A DNA stretch of 64,000 nt. It comes from Streptomyces natalensis ATCC 27448 (GTDB lineage: Bacteria > Actinomycetota > Actinomycetes > Streptomycetales > Streptomycetaceae). The stretch lies in NCBI RefSeq assembly GCF_000935125.1, contig NZ_JRKI01000034.1:558001-622000 (forward strand). The letters run 5' to 3'. Below are positions 1 to 9,084 of this stretch, piece by piece (the stretch's first letter is position 1; each line of letters opens with the position of its first letter). The position numbers were made by a program, and so were the translations under genes. The notes under the pieces are model-generated. The model searched no databases. It was not told the DNA's origin and saw nothing but the letters and a program-made list of their open reading frames with translations.

Positions 1-1387
1 CGACGCTCGCGGGGTGGGCGGTGAAGCGGTCCAGGGTGGACCAGGCGCCGAGGGCGATGGTGATGAGGAGGAGGGGGACGGCCAGCCGGGCCACGGCCGC
101 CGAGGCGCGCAGCGGGCGGTGGAAGGCGGCGCGCCAGCCGAGCACCAGGGCCGGCGGGACGCGCAGGCCGAGCGCGCGGCGGGTCGAACCGGAGCTCCGG
201 TGGCCGGAGGTCACCGCGGCGTGGCCGGCCGGCACCGGGGGCACCCGCCCGGCCCGCCAGGCGGCCAGCCAGGTCGCCGAGCCGATGAAGACCACCACGC
301 CGGCGGGGAGGGCGGCGGACAGCCAGGTGTGTTCGGGCAGGCCCTGCCACAGGGCCAGCGCCTCCCCGATGCGGCCGGGGGCGAGCGGGCCGAGGAGCTG
401 GGTGAGCAGTGCCCCGAGCGCGCCGCCGAGCAGGGCGAAGCCCAGGTGCACGGCGAGGAACATGCGGACCACCTGGCCGGGGGTGCAGCCGACGGCCTTG
501 AGGACGGAGATATCCCTGAGGTGCCCGTGGACGCGGGTGCTGATGGCGCCGCCCACCGCCAGGGCCGTGGCACACAGCGCGCCCAGTCCGAACAGGCCGA
601 GCAGCCGTCCCAGGAGCTGGTTGTCGCCCGCGGCCTCGGCCTTGGCCTGCCGCCAGGTGGAGACATCGGTGATCTGGTCGGCACCGAGCCGGGTGACCGC
701 CCGCTGGACGACGTAGTCGGTGTCCTCGGGGTCGGCGAGGCGCAGCCCGATGGTCCGGCCGCGCAGCTCGGGGCCCGCGTGGGAGGCGGCGAGCGTCCCG
801 GGCAGCACCCAGGCCACGCCCGGCGTCTCGCCCGCAGGGAAGCCCGCCTCGGCGGTGTCGGCGACGCCCACCACCCGCAGCGGCGCGGCGAAACCGCCGA
901 GCGCGAGGGAGTCGCCCGGTTTGGCCCACATGGCACGGGCCACCGCGCTGTCCAGGACGATGCCGGGGCGTCCACCCCGGTGAGAGACGCCGCCCGCATC
1001 CCGCGCCGGGTCCAGCCAGCGCCCCGCGACCACCTGTGGTGCGGCGACGCCGGGGCGTCGCGGGGCGCCGCGCAGCTCCAGCGTCGCCTTGGCGCCGCCG
1101 AGCCGGAGGCTTGCCGTGGTGCGCACCGTGGGGAAGGGCCCGGAGGCGGCCCGTACCTCGTCCAGGCCGGCCAGGGAGGCGGCGGGGGCGCCGGCCTGGG
1201 TGTGGATCCAGACGTGGGCGCCGGTGGAGCGGGTGAAGACCCGCTGCCAGGGGTCGGTCGCGTAGGCGAACAGCGACGTGGCGAGCAGCAGGGAGACCGT
1301 GATCCCGGCGGTCGCCAGCACGATGAGGACGGCCTCGGCGCGATGCGCTCTGAGGTGGGCCCGCGCCCAGCGGGACGCCGCGCGCAC
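1..1387 (-). CDS. FtsX-like ABC transporter permease (partial, C-terminus outside window)
   Basis: Membrane subunit of a MacB/FtsX-type ABC exporter. I read it from a GTG at 1387, two bases after the stop of the ATPase gene, and the frame stays open to the window edge (about 462 codons). It starts with a basic stretch and one membrane helix (about residues 19-41), followed by a roughly 200-residue extracytoplasmic region. The FtsX core motif DISVLKAVGCTPGQVVRMF lies near residue 290 and further membrane helices follow. Full family members run to about 800 residues, so the C-terminal part is missing here. It is the third gene of a padR-ATPase-permease operon. The substrate cannot be deduced. 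Confidence 0.85.
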   Translation of the reverse strand, partial: MRAASRWARAHLRAHRAEAVLIVLATAGITVSLLLATSLFAYATDPWQRVFTRSTGAHVWIHTQAGAPAASLAGLDEVRAASGPFPTVRTTASLRLGGAKATLELRGAPRRPGVAAPQVVAGRWLDPARDAGGVSHRGGRPGIVLDSAVARAMWAKPGDSLALGGFAAPLRVVGVADTAEAGFPAGETPGVAWVLPGTLAASHAGPELRGRTIGLRLADPEDTDYVVQRAVTRLGADQITDVSTWRQAKAEAAGDNQLLGRLLGLFGLGALCATALAVGGAISTRVHGHLRDISVLKAVGCTPGQVVRMFLAVHLGFALLGGALGALLTQLLGPLAPGRIGEALALWQGLPEHTWLSAALPAGVVVFIGSATWLAAWRAGRVPPVPAGHAAVTSGHRSSGSTRRALGLRVPPALVLGWRAAFHRPLRASAAVARLAVPLLLITIALGAWSTLDRFTAHPASV

Positions 1388-1389
1388 CG

Positions 1390-2145
1390 TCAGCCCTTCA
1401 GTCTGAGGACGTCGGTCACATCGGCCCCGGGGCGGCCGCCGTCCAGGTGGACGTCGTCGGCCACCTGGCCGTCGAAGAAGCTGATCACCCGGTCAGCGGC
1501 ACCGGCCATCCGGGCGTCATGGGTGACCAGGAGGATGGTCTGGCCCCTTTGGTGGAAGCGGCCGAGCAGCCGGAGCACCTCCCGGGTGCCCTTGCTGTCC
1601 AGGCTGCCCGCGGGTTCGTCGGCGAGCAGCAGGCTGGGGGCGTTGACCAGGGCGCGGGCCAGCGCGACGCGCTGTTGTTCGCCGCCGGAGAGCTCGCCGG
1701 GGGTGCGCTTCTCCTTGGCCGCCAGGCCCAGCTCCTCCAGCAGTTCGGTGCGGTCGGCGCGCGCCTGCTTGGGGGAGCGGCCGGCCAGCAGCGCGGGGAG
1801 TTCGACGTTGTCGGCGACGGTGAGGTTGGAGACCAGGTTGAAGAACTGGAAGACGACGCCGATGTGGCGGCGGCGCAGCATCGCCCGGCGCGCCTCGCTG
1901 AGCGTGTCGATCCGGCGGCCGTCGAGCTCGATGGTGCCGCTGTCGGGCCGTACGAGCCCGGCCAGTAGATGCAGGAGGGTGGATTTGCCGGCTCCGGAGG
2001 GCCCGGTGACGGCGACGAATTCGCCGCGTTCGACGGACAGGTCGACGCCCCGTACGGCGTGTACGGGGGCGGCGCCCTCCGGCCGGTGGGTCTTGACCAG
2101 GCCGGTGGCCCGCACTATCGAGCCACGCGGCTCGTCGCGGTTCAT
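1390..2145 (-). CDS. ABC transporter ATP-binding protein (MacB/LolD type)
   Basis: Cytoplasmic ATPase that powers the adjacent FtsX-like permease (251 aa). Visible motifs are Walker A GPSGAGKST, Q-loop VFQFF, signature LSGGEQQRVALARAL, Walker B LLLADEPAG and the H-loop VTHD. The ATG at 2145 has AGGAG upstream on its strand and overlaps the padR stop as ATGA, so the two are translationally coupled; an in-frame upstream extension would run through padR and is not real. The length matches family members that act with a separate permease. Regulation by the preceding PadR protein is inferred from the operon. Confidence 0.93.
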   Translation of the reverse strand: MNRDEPRGSIVRATGLVKTHRPEGAAPVHAVRGVDLSVERGEFVAVTGPSGAGKSTLLHLLAGLVRPDSGTIELDGRRIDTLSEARRAMLRRRHIGVVFQFFNLVSNLTVADNVELPALLAGRSPKQARADRTELLEELGLAAKEKRTPGELSGGEQQRVALARALVNAPSLLLADEPAGSLDSKGTREVLRLLGRFHQRGQTILLVTHDARMAGAADRVISFFDGQVADDVHLDGGRPGADVTDVLRLKG

Positions 2146-2648
2146 TCCCACTCCTCTTGGCAGCGTTCCAGCCAGTCCAGATCCGCCTGAAGATGCAGCA
2201 TCGCGCCCTCGATCAACAGCTGCGCCACCTTGTTGCCGCGGTCCTCGGCCGCGGCGAGTTTCGACAGGTCGCGCATGGTCTTGAGGTATTGGCGGCGCTG
2301 TTTGTTGATCAGGGCGATCGGGTCGGCGGTCCCGGTGTACGGGGCCAGGGCGAGCTTCATGAAGAACTCGTCCCGCACCCGCGGCTCGGCGGTGGACTGC
2401 TCGAACCACGCGTCCACCGTCTCGCGTCCCGCCGCGGTGATCCGGTAGATGCGCTTGTTCGGCCGGTCCGACTGCTCGACGTCCTCCCCCTGGATCAGGC
2501 CCGCTTTCTCCAGCCTGCCGAGGGTGACGTAGATCTGGCCGACGTTCGGCTGAGGGTATGCCGCGCCCAGGAGGTTCTCAAGGGCCTGTTTGAGTTCGTA
2601 GCCGTGAGCGGGTCCGCCGACCAAGAGCGCGAGGAGTGGCAGCCGCAC
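2142..2648 (-). CDS. PadR family transcriptional regulator
   Basis: Winged-helix regulator of 168 aa. The N-terminal region LLALLVGGPAHGYELKQAL and the segment YVTLGRLEKAGLI are the usual PadR DNA-binding helices, and a C-terminal helical dimerisation region (PF10400-like) follows. I chose the GTG at 2648 because it gives the standard PadR N-terminus and has GGGAGGGAAGG just upstream; longer versions only add proline/arginine-rich noise. It is first in the operon with the ABC exporter and most likely represses it until an exported compound binds. The 266 bases to the divergent gene at 2915 contain a GTATAC palindrome (2842-2847) that could be its site. Confidence 0.88.
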   Translation of the reverse strand: MRLPLLALLVGGPAHGYELKQALENLLGAAYPQPNVGQIYVTLGRLEKAGLIQGEDVEQSDRPNKRIYRITAAGRETVDAWFEQSTAEPRVRDEFFMKLALAPYTGTADPIALINKQRRQYLKTMRDLSKLAAAEDRGNKVAQLLIEGAMLHLQADLDWLERCQEEWE

Positions 2649-2914
2649 GCCTTCCCTCCCCGCCCGTGGTTGTCGGTCCGTACCTCTCGGCCGGCTGTAC
2701 GCGTCCGGCCGGTGCCGGATCGTCGTCGTGGATTCCCGTGGTCCTGGATTCCAGTGGTGCCGCGGAGCCGGACAGCGCTGCACTCTTCGTGCGGGGCACC
2801 GGCTCTACCTGCGGGACCTAGTATCCCCGCATGCCTAACAGGTATACAGGGGGCCTGCCCTCGGGACCGTGACCCCGTCGGCACCGGCGCGAGGACAGGC
2901 CCTAGGAGGAGCCC

Positions 2915-4198
2915 ATGCGGTGGAAGCATGCCGCGGCCCGGGCTCTGCTCGTGTGCTCGCTGCTGCTGGCGGCGATCGCCGGTGCCCAGCCCGGCGGCGT
3001 GCGCGGCGATACGGACGGCCGCGGCCCGATGACCCTGGTCACCGGCGGTGACCTGACCGGCTATCTGCGCGGGGTCCTGGGCGGCTGGAACGCCCGGCAT
3101 CCGCGCGAGAAGGTCACCCTGGTCGAGCTGCCGGACGCCGCCGACGAGGTGCGCGCCCAGATGGCCAGCGAACTGCGCTCGGGCAGCGACCGCTTCGATG
3201 TACTGAACATCGATGTGGCGTGGACGTCGGAGTTCGCGGCCGCGGGCTGGATCACCCCGGTGGACGGGCGGCGGTTCCCGCTGGGCCACTTCCTGCCCCC
3301 GGTGGTGGACACCGCCACCTTCCGGGGCCGGCTGTACGCCGTGCCGTATGTCACAAATGCCGGATTGCTCTACTACCGCAAGGACATCCTCGCCCGGGAG
3401 GGCGCCCGGCCGCCGCACACCTGGGGCGAGCTGGCGCACCTGGCGAAAACGGTCGCACCGAAGTACGGGCTGGACGGTTACGCCGGCCAGTTCCTGCCGT
3501 ACGAGGGGCTGACCGCCAATGTCACCGAGGCGGTGCAGTCGGCGGGCGGCACAGTGCTGGCGGGCGAGGGCGCACGGGTGACGGTGGACTCCACGGCGGC
3601 GCGCCGGGGGCTGTCCTTCCTGCTGGACGGGGTGCGCGAGGGGTGGATCCCGCGGCGGGCGCTGACGTTCAAGGAGGAGGAGTCCCGGCGGGCCTTCCAG
3701 GACGGCAAGCTGCTGTTCCTGCGGAACTGGCCGTATGCGTACGCACTGGCCCACCCGGGGGCGCCGCATGCGGGGGGCAAGGTCGCCGGAAAGGTCGGCG
3801 CGGTGCCGCTGCCGGGCCCCGACGGCCCCGGCTCCAGCGTGCTGGGCGGCTCCAACCTGGCGGTCAGCAGTCATTCGCGCCACCAGAAGTCGGCCGCCGA
3901 TCTGATCGCGTATCTGACGTCCGAGCCGGTGCAGCGGCGGGGGCTCACCGAGGGGGCGCTGCCTCCCGTGTGGGCGGAGCTGTACGAGGAGCCGGGGCTG
4001 GTGCGGCGTTTCCCGTATCTGCCGACGCTCGAACGCAGTGTGCTGGCGGCCCGGCCGCGGCTCAAGAGCCCCCGCTACGACCAGGTCAGCCTGGCCGTGC
4101 AGGCGGTCATGCATGACGCGATGGAGCACGGCCGGAGCACCGGTGCGACGGTGGCGCGGCTGCGCCGGGAGCTGACGGCGATCGTCGGCCGCGGCTGA
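2915..4198 (+). CDS. Extracellular solute-binding protein, family 1 (sugar ABC transporter)
   Basis: Substrate-binding protein of the carbohydrate ABC class (427 aa). The N-terminus is a Sec signal with a hydrophobic core (LLVCSLLLAAIAGA) and probable cleavage after AGA. There is no lipobox cysteine, unlike the second binding protein at 6313. Family landmarks include the FDVLNIDVAWTSEFAAAGW segment and a KLLFLRNWPYAY stretch. A strong AGGAGG precedes the ATG. It stands alone, divergent from padR and upstream of a glucosidase and a complete SBP-permease-permease set, so it may be an alternative receptor for that transporter. The ligand is unknown; an alpha-glucoside or trehalose-like sugar is an inference from the neighbours. 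Confidence 0.85.
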   Translation: MRWKHAAARALLVCSLLLAAIAGAQPGGVRGDTDGRGPMTLVTGGDLTGYLRGVLGGWNARHPREKVTLVELPDAADEVRAQMASELRSGSDRFDVLNIDVAWTSEFAAAGWITPVDGRRFPLGHFLPPVVDTATFRGRLYAVPYVTNAGLLYYRKDILAREGARPPHTWGELAHLAKTVAPKYGLDGYAGQFLPYEGLTANVTEAVQSAGGTVLAGEGARVTVDSTAARRGLSFLLDGVREGWIPRRALTFKEEESRRAFQDGKLLFLRNWPYAYALAHPGAPHAGGKVAGKVGAVPLPGPDGPGSSVLGGSNLAVSSHSRHQKSAADLIAYLTSEPVQRRGLTEGALPPVWAELYEEPGLVRRFPYLPTLERSVLAARPRLKSPRYDQVSLAVQAVMHDAMEHGRSTGATVARLRRELTAIVGRG

Positions 4199-4228
4199 CC
4201 GTCCGCGTGATCATCTTCGCCCTTTAGT

Positions 4229-4241
4229 TACTTGTTAAGTA
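4229..4241. promoter_or_regulatory. Candidate operator upstream of the glucosidase operon
   Basis: TACTTGTTAAGTA is a perfect 5-3-5 inverted repeat. It is one of the few AT-rich words in an otherwise GC-rich region, lying between the binding-protein gene and the GH13 gene. A related half-site, TACTTAAC, occurs at 4325-4332 beside the likely -10 region. This suggests a sugar-responsive repressor (LacI- or ROK-like); no such gene is in the window. Confidence 0.4.
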
Positions 4242-4303
4242 TTCCGAGGGCTCTACATAACCGGCCAAACCCGGGCATCTCCCTGCCATTTTCGTCAGTT
4301 TCG

Positions 4304-4334
4304 TTGACACACAAATGACATCTCTACTTAACAT
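4304..4334 (+). promoter_or_regulatory. Probable promoter of the GH13/sugar transport operon
   Basis: A consensus -35 TTGACA (4304-4309) is followed by TAACAT at 4329-4334 (19-nt spacer) or TACTTA at 4325-4330 (15-nt spacer). The surrounding 40 bases are unusually AT-rich for this genome. The first plausible start codon downstream is at 4434. Confidence 0.4.
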
Positions 4335-4433
4335 GCATGCACTCACGGCCCCCCGTGCTCCCCCCACGCTCCCCACTGACCGGCGATGTGCAGGCCGATT
4401 CGGCATGCCCAGGTAAGAACGGAACCACGGCAG

Positions 4434-6173
4434 ATGCTCACCACCTCGGCAGGGAACGGCCCCTCGGCCGGACTCACCCCCTCTCCCTCGCTGGCCCCGC
4501 ACACCGCTTCGGACACCGCGCGGCGCTGGTGGCGGGACGCGGTCATCTACCAGGTGTACGTCCGCAGCTTCCGCGACACCACCGGTGACGGCATCGGCGA
4601 TCTGGCCGGCGTCCGCAGCGGACTGCCGTACCTCAAGAAGCTCGGCGTGGACGGGATCTGGCTCAGCCCGTTCTTCCCCTCCCCGCAGCACGACCACGGC
4701 TACGACGTCGCCGACTACCGCGACGTCGACGCCGCCTACGGCGATCTCGCCGCCTTCGACCTCCTGGTGGCCGACGCCCACCGGCTGGGCCTGAGGGTGC
4801 TGCTCGACATCGTGCCCAACCACTGCTCCAGCGAGCACCCGTGGTTCCGCGCCGCCCTGGACGAGGGCCCGGACGGACCGTCCCGCGCGCTCTTCCACTT
4901 CGCCGACGGGCGCGGCGAGAACGGCGAACTGCCGCCCAACAACTGGCGGGCGATGTTCGGCGGGCCCGCCTGGTCCCGGGTCACGGACGCGGAAGGGCGG
5001 CCGGGCCAGTGGTACCTCCACATGTTCACGCCCGAGCAGCCCGATCTGAACTGGCGCAATCCCGAGGTCGCCGCGGACTTCGAGAAGGTGCTGCGCTTCT
5101 GGCTGGACCGCGGCGTCGACGGCTTCCGGATCGATGTGGCCGCGGGCCTGTTCAAGCACCCCGAACTGCCCGACTCCCCCGACCCCTCGGCCGATGAGCG
5201 CACCCGCGACTCGGTCAACCCGCTGGCCTGGAACCAGCCCGAGGTCCACGGCATCTGGCGCGAATGGCGGGCGCTGTGCGAGGAGTACACCGCCCGCGAC
5301 GGCCGCGACCGGCTGCTGGTCGGCGAGGTCTCGGTCCGTACGCCCGGCGAACAGGCCGCCTACGTCCGGGCAGACGAGCTGCACCAGGCGTTCTTCTTCC
5401 ATCTGCTGACCGCGCCCTGGGACATCGAGGTCTTCCGCACGGTGATCTCCGAGGCGCTCACCGACATCGCGAGCACCGGCTCCACCGTCACCTGGGTGCT
5501 CAACAACCACGACCAGGTCCGCACCGTCACCCGGTACGCGACCGGGCCGGGCGGCACGGACGGCGGGGTGGGCCCGGCGCGGGCCCGCGCGGCGGCGCTG
5601 CTGATGCTGGCGCTGCCCGGGGCCGCCTACGTCTACCAGGGCGAGGAGTTGGGCCTGCCGGAGGTCGACGATCTGCCGGACGACGTCCTCACCGACCCGA
5701 TCTTCCACCGTACGGGCAGCCGTCAGCACATCCGCGACGGATGCCGGGTGCCGCTGCCGTGGTCCGGTACGGCCGCCCCGTTCGGCTTCAGCACGCGGCC
5801 GGACACGGCGGAGGAGGCGGGCCGGGGGACGTGGCTGCCGCAGCCGGCGTCGTTCGCCGCGCACACCGCGGACCGGGCCCTGGCCGACACCGGATCGTTC
5901 TGGCATCTGTACCGCGAGGCGCTCCAGCTGCGCCGCACGCTCCCGCAGCTCGGCGAGGGCACCCTGCGCTGGCTGGAGACCCCGCCGCGGGTGCTGGCCT
6001 TCGTCCGCGGCGACGGCCTGGTGTGCGCCGTCAACTTCGGTACCGATGCGGTGCCCGCCCCCGTACCCGGCACCCCCCTGCTGGCCAGCGGCGACTGCCC
6101 CACCGGGACGCTGCCCGGCTCCACCGCGGCCTGGTGGATGCACACCCCCGAGTCGCAGCAGCACCACCCCTGA
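4434..6173 (+). CDS. Glycoside hydrolase family 13 alpha-glucosidase
   Basis: Retaining alpha-glucosidase or oligo-1,6-glucosidase-like enzyme of 579 aa, probably cytoplasmic because no signal peptide is visible. GH13 landmarks, numbered from the ATG at 4434: AVIYQVYVRSFRDTTGDGIG near the N-terminus, region I DIVPNH, nucleophile D234 in GFRIDVA, acid/base E298 in VGEV, and stabilising D360 in NNHDQVR. The start is uncertain; an in-frame ATG at 4386 exists, but neither has a good ribosome site. It precedes the binding protein and two permeases, so it probably hydrolyses the imported disaccharide or oligosaccharide to glucose. Confidence 0.9.
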   Translation: MLTTSAGNGPSAGLTPSPSLAPHTASDTARRWWRDAVIYQVYVRSFRDTTGDGIGDLAGVRSGLPYLKKLGVDGIWLSPFFPSPQHDHGYDVADYRDVDAAYGDLAAFDLLVADAHRLGLRVLLDIVPNHCSSEHPWFRAALDEGPDGPSRALFHFADGRGENGELPPNNWRAMFGGPAWSRVTDAEGRPGQWYLHMFTPEQPDLNWRNPEVAADFEKVLRFWLDRGVDGFRIDVAAGLFKHPELPDSPDPSADERTRDSVNPLAWNQPEVHGIWREWRALCEEYTARDGRDRLLVGEVSVRTPGEQAAYVRADELHQAFFFHLLTAPWDIEVFRTVISEALTDIASTGSTVTWVLNNHDQVRTVTRYATGPGGTDGGVGPARARAAALLMLALPGAAYVYQGEELGLPEVDDLPDDVLTDPIFHRTGSRQHIRDGCRVPLPWSGTAAPFGFSTRPDTAEEAGRGTWLPQPASFAAHTADRALADTGSFWHLYREALQLRRTLPQLGEGTLRWLETPPRVLAFVRGDGLVCAVNFGTDAVPAPVPGTPLLASGDCPTGTLPGSTAAWWMHTPESQQHHP

Positions 6174-6224
6174 CCACCCGGCACTCCGGGCCGTTCGACC
6201 GCACGACCGCTCCGCACCGCACCG

Positions 6225-6268
6225 CACAGATCGCTCCGCACAGAACGCACCCACAGATCGCTCCGCAC
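6225..6268 (+). repeat. Two direct copies of a 17-bp word in the 5' leader of the binding-protein gene
   Basis: CACAGATCGCTCCGCAC occurs at 6225-6241 and again at 6252-6268, 27 bp apart. Shorter relatives of CGCTCCG lie at about 6208 and 6287. The block fills the 139 bases between the glucosidase stop and the next start. It may be a tandem regulator site or a slipped duplication; no function can be assigned. Confidence 0.5.
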
Positions 6269-6312
6269 CGACAGCTTCGATCCGACCGCTCCGATTCGAT
6301 GGGAACACCACG

Positions 6313-7665
6313 ATGAGACACACCCCGGCTCGTTCCATGCGTACCGCCCGCACCGCCCGTACCGCCCTCTCCGGCGCCGCCGTGCTCGGCCTGGCGCTCA
6401 CCGCGACCGCCTGCGGCGGCAATGCCTCCCCCGGTGGCGGGGACAAGGCGCTCAGCGGCCAGAGCCTGACCGTGGCCGGGGTGTGGACCGGCGTCGAGCA
6501 GAAGAACTTCAAGCAGGTGCTGGACGCCTTCACCGAGAAGACCGGCGCCAAGGTCTCCTTCTCCTCCACCGGCGACAACGTCTCCACCGTCGTCGGCAGC
6601 CAGATCGAGGGCGGCAACGCGCCCGATGTGGTGATGGTCCCCCAGGTCGGCGTGCTCCAGCAGTTCGCGAAGAAGGGCTGGCTGGAGCCCCTCTCCAAGG
6701 ACGTCGACGCCGCGGCCACCAAGAACTACGCCAAGGTGTGGAAGGACTACGGCACCGTCGGCAAGAAGTACTACGGCCTGTACTTCAAGGCCAGCCACAA
6801 GTCGATGGTCTGGTACAGCCCCCAGGCGTTCTCGCAGGCGGGGGTCAAGCCCGCGACGACGTACGACGAGATGCTCAAGTCCGGCCGCACACTGTCCGAT
6901 TCGGGCGTACCGGCCTTCTCGGTCGCGGGTGAGGCGGGCTGGCCGCTCACCGACTGGTTCGAGAACATCTATCTCTCGCAGGCCGGGGCGGACAAGTACG
7001 ACAAGCTCGCCGCGCACAAGATCCCGTGGACGGATCCCAGCGTCGTCAAGGCGCTGACCACCCTCGGCAAGCTCTTCGGCGACAAGAACCTGGTCGCCGG
7101 CGGCGGTGCGGGCGCGCTGCGCACCGACTTCCCCGAGTCCGTCCAGCAGGTCTTCGGTCCGCAGCCGGGGGCGGCCATGACCCACGAAGGCGATTTCGTC
7201 GGCGCGCTGGTCAAGGACGAGCTCAACAAGCAGGTCGGCAAGGACGCCAAGTTCTTCCCCTTCCCGTCGGTCGACGACGGGAAGGCCCCGGTCGTCAGCG
7301 GCGGTGACGCCGCCGTGGTCCTCAAGGCCGGGCAGAACAAGAAGGCCGCGATGGAGCTGGTGAAGTATCTGGCCTCCCCGGAGGCGGCCGGAATCTGGGC
7401 CAAGCAGGGCGGCTTCATCTCCCCCAACGCGAAGGTCCCCGCCTCCGACTACCAGGACGAGGTCACCCGCCAGGCGGCCAAGTCGCTGACGGACGCCGGG
7501 AACTCCGTCCGCTTCGACATGTCCGACCAGGCGCCCGCGGCCTTCGGCGGCACCCAGGGCGCAGGCGAATGGAAGCTGCTCCAGGACTTCCTGCGCGACC
7601 CCTCGGACCCCAAGGCCACGGCCGCCAAGCTCGAGGCCGCCGCGGCCAAGGCGTACCGCAACTAA
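6313..7665 (+). CDS. Sugar ABC transporter substrate-binding lipoprotein
   Basis: Family-1 extracellular solute-binding protein of 450 aa. The signal peptide ends in the lipobox LTATAC with the lipidated cysteine at residue 34 followed by GG, so it should be anchored to the outer face of the membrane. The segments FKQVLDAFTEKTGAKVSF and APDVVMVPQVGVLQQFAKKG are typical of carbohydrate receptors. The ATG at 6313 follows a short leader, and longer in-frame starts have no signal peptide. Two permease genes follow 12 nt downstream. No ATPase is encoded here; in Streptomyces such systems often share the MsiK ATPase encoded elsewhere. Confidence 0.92.
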   Translation: MRHTPARSMRTARTARTALSGAAVLGLALTATACGGNASPGGGDKALSGQSLTVAGVWTGVEQKNFKQVLDAFTEKTGAKVSFSSTGDNVSTVVGSQIEGGNAPDVVMVPQVGVLQQFAKKGWLEPLSKDVDAAATKNYAKVWKDYGTVGKKYYGLYFKASHKSMVWYSPQAFSQAGVKPATTYDEMLKSGRTLSDSGVPAFSVAGEAGWPLTDWFENIYLSQAGADKYDKLAAHKIPWTDPSVVKALTTLGKLFGDKNLVAGGGAGALRTDFPESVQQVFGPQPGAAMTHEGDFVGALVKDELNKQVGKDAKFFPFPSVDDGKAPVVSGGDAAVVLKAGQNKKAAMELVKYLASPEAAGIWAKQGGFISPNAKVPASDYQDEVTRQAAKSLTDAGNSVRFDMSDQAPAAFGGTQGAGEWKLLQDFLRDPSDPKATAAKLEAAAAKAYRN

Positions 7666-7677
7666 GGAATTCCTGAC

Positions 7678-9084
7678 ATGCCTGTCACCACCTCCGAGGT
7701 GCCGACCGCCCCGCCGGTCGGCACCCGGCCCGGCCCGCCGGACGCCCCGTCCGGCGGGGCCGGCGCCCCCCGGCGGCGCGCGGTGCGCCGCCGCCGGCAG
7801 ATCGCCGCCGTCTTCCTGCTGCCCGCGCTGTTGCTGCTGGGTGCGCTGGTCGCGTATCCCATCGTCTTCTCCGTGATCCGCAGCCTGTACGACGCCTCCG
7901 GCAATCGCTTCGTCGGCGTCGACAACTACTCGCAGATGTTCCAGGACCCGGCCACCCTGCGGGCCATCCGCAACAGCGCGATCTGGGTCGTCTTCGCGCC
8001 CGCGCTGCTGACCGGACTCGGTCTGGTGCTGGCCGTCCTGACCGAGAAGATCCGCTGGAAGACGGCGTTCAGGCTGCTGATGTTCATGCCGATGGCGATC
8101 TCCTTCCTCGCCGCCGGGATCATCTTCCGCCTCGCCTACGAGCAGGACCCGCAGCGCGGCGTCCTCAACGCCGTCACCGTCGGCATCCATGACACCTTCC
8201 GGAGCGAGGCCACCGCCTCCTTCCCCAGCGCCAAGACCCGCATCGGCGACACGCAGTTGGTGAAGGCCAAGGACGGCTCGTACACCACCACCCGCAGTAC
8301 GGGACCGGGCTCGACCGTGAACCTCGGCCTGGTGGGCGTCGCCCCCGCAGAGATGCCCAAGCAGGCCGTGCCCGCCGCACGGGCCGCCAAGGCCCCGGCC
8401 GGGCACGGCGAACTGCGCGGTGTGGCCTTCCTGGACTTCACCCCCGGTGGCGGCGGCAAGCCCGGCGTCGTGGACCGCACCGAGCGCGGCCTGCCCCGGC
8501 TCGCCGTCGAGGCCGTCGACCCGCACGGCAAGGTGGCGGCCCGCGCCACGACCGGCCCCGACGGCGCCTACCGCCTGACCGGCCTGAAGTCCGGTGCGTA
8601 TACGGTCCGCCTGCCCGCCGAGGACTTCGCCCCGCCCTACCAGGGCGTCTCCTGGCTCGGCCCGGCGCTGATCACCCCCGCCATCATCGGCGCGTACACC
8701 TGGATCTGGACCGGCTTCTCGCTCGTCCTGATCGGCGCGGGACTGTCCGCGATGCCGCGGGACGTCCTGGAGGCGGCCCGGATGGACGGCGCCGGCGAAT
8801 GGCAGGTCTTCCGCCGGATCACCGTGCCGCTGCTCGCGCCCACCCTGGGCGTGGTGTTCGTGACCATGGTGATCAACGTGATGAAGGTCTTCGACCTCGT
8901 CTACATCATCGCCCCCGGCCCCGTGCAGCAGGACGCCAATGTGCTGGCCCTGCAAATGTGGCTGGTCTCCTTCGGCGGCGGCAACAACCAGGGCCTCGGC
9001 AGCGCCCTCGGCGTCCTGCTGCTGCTCCTGGTGGTCCCGGCCATGGCCCTCAACATCCGACGTTTCCGCAGGAGCCAGTCATGA
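7678..9084 (+). CDS. Sugar ABC transporter permease (MalF type) with a Cna-B-like insert
   Basis: Membrane permease of 468 aa. A proline-rich cytoplasmic tail leads to membrane helices from about residue 41. The EAA loop (EAARMDGAGEWQVF) in the C-terminal half contacts the ATPase. Ordinary MalF-like permeases of this class have about 290-330 residues. Here roughly 160 extra residues (about 160-320) sit between membrane segments; their second half reads VAFLDFTP..., GLPRLAVEAVDPHGKV, TTGPDGAYRLTGLKSGAYTV, the pattern of a Cna-B/SdrD-like beta-sandwich. It should lie outside the membrane, next to the docking face for the binding protein. It is co-transcribed with its neighbours and overlaps the next gene by ATGA. 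Confidence 0.9.
   Translation: MPVTTSEVPTAPPVGTRPGPPDAPSGGAGAPRRRAVRRRRQIAAVFLLPALLLLGALVAYPIVFSVIRSLYDASGNRFVGVDNYSQMFQDPATLRAIRNSAIWVVFAPALLTGLGLVLAVLTEKIRWKTAFRLLMFMPMAISFLAAGIIFRLAYEQDPQRGVLNAVTVGIHDTFRSEATASFPSAKTRIGDTQLVKAKDGSYTTTRSTGPGSTVNLGLVGVAPAEMPKQAVPAARAAKAPAGHGELRGVAFLDFTPGGGGKPGVVDRTERGLPRLAVEAVDPHGKVAARATTGPDGAYRLTGLKSGAYTVRLPAEDFAPPYQGVSWLGPALITPAIIGAYTWIWTGFSLVLIGAGLSAMPRDVLEAARMDGAGEWQVFRRITVPLLAPTLGVVFVTMVINVMKVFDLVYIIAPGPVQQDANVLALQMWLVSFGGGNNQGLGSALGVLLLLLVVPAMALNIRRFRRSQS

Noticed and set aside
14..2284. Plus-strand reading frame of 756 residues over the ABC exporter genes
   Set aside because: Runs antisense to the permease, ATPase and padR genes, whose proteins have clear motifs; its translation is Gly/Arg/Pro-rich with no family pattern, as expected for GC-rich antisense frames.
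2819..2850. PadR operator from TAGTATCC and AGGTATAC
   Set aside because: The dyad is imperfect and short; mentioned under padR but not strong enough to list as a site.
4224..8955. Very long minus-strand frames over the glucosidase and transporter genes
   Set aside because: They are antisense mirrors of well-supported genes, with biased low-complexity translations and no ribosome sites.
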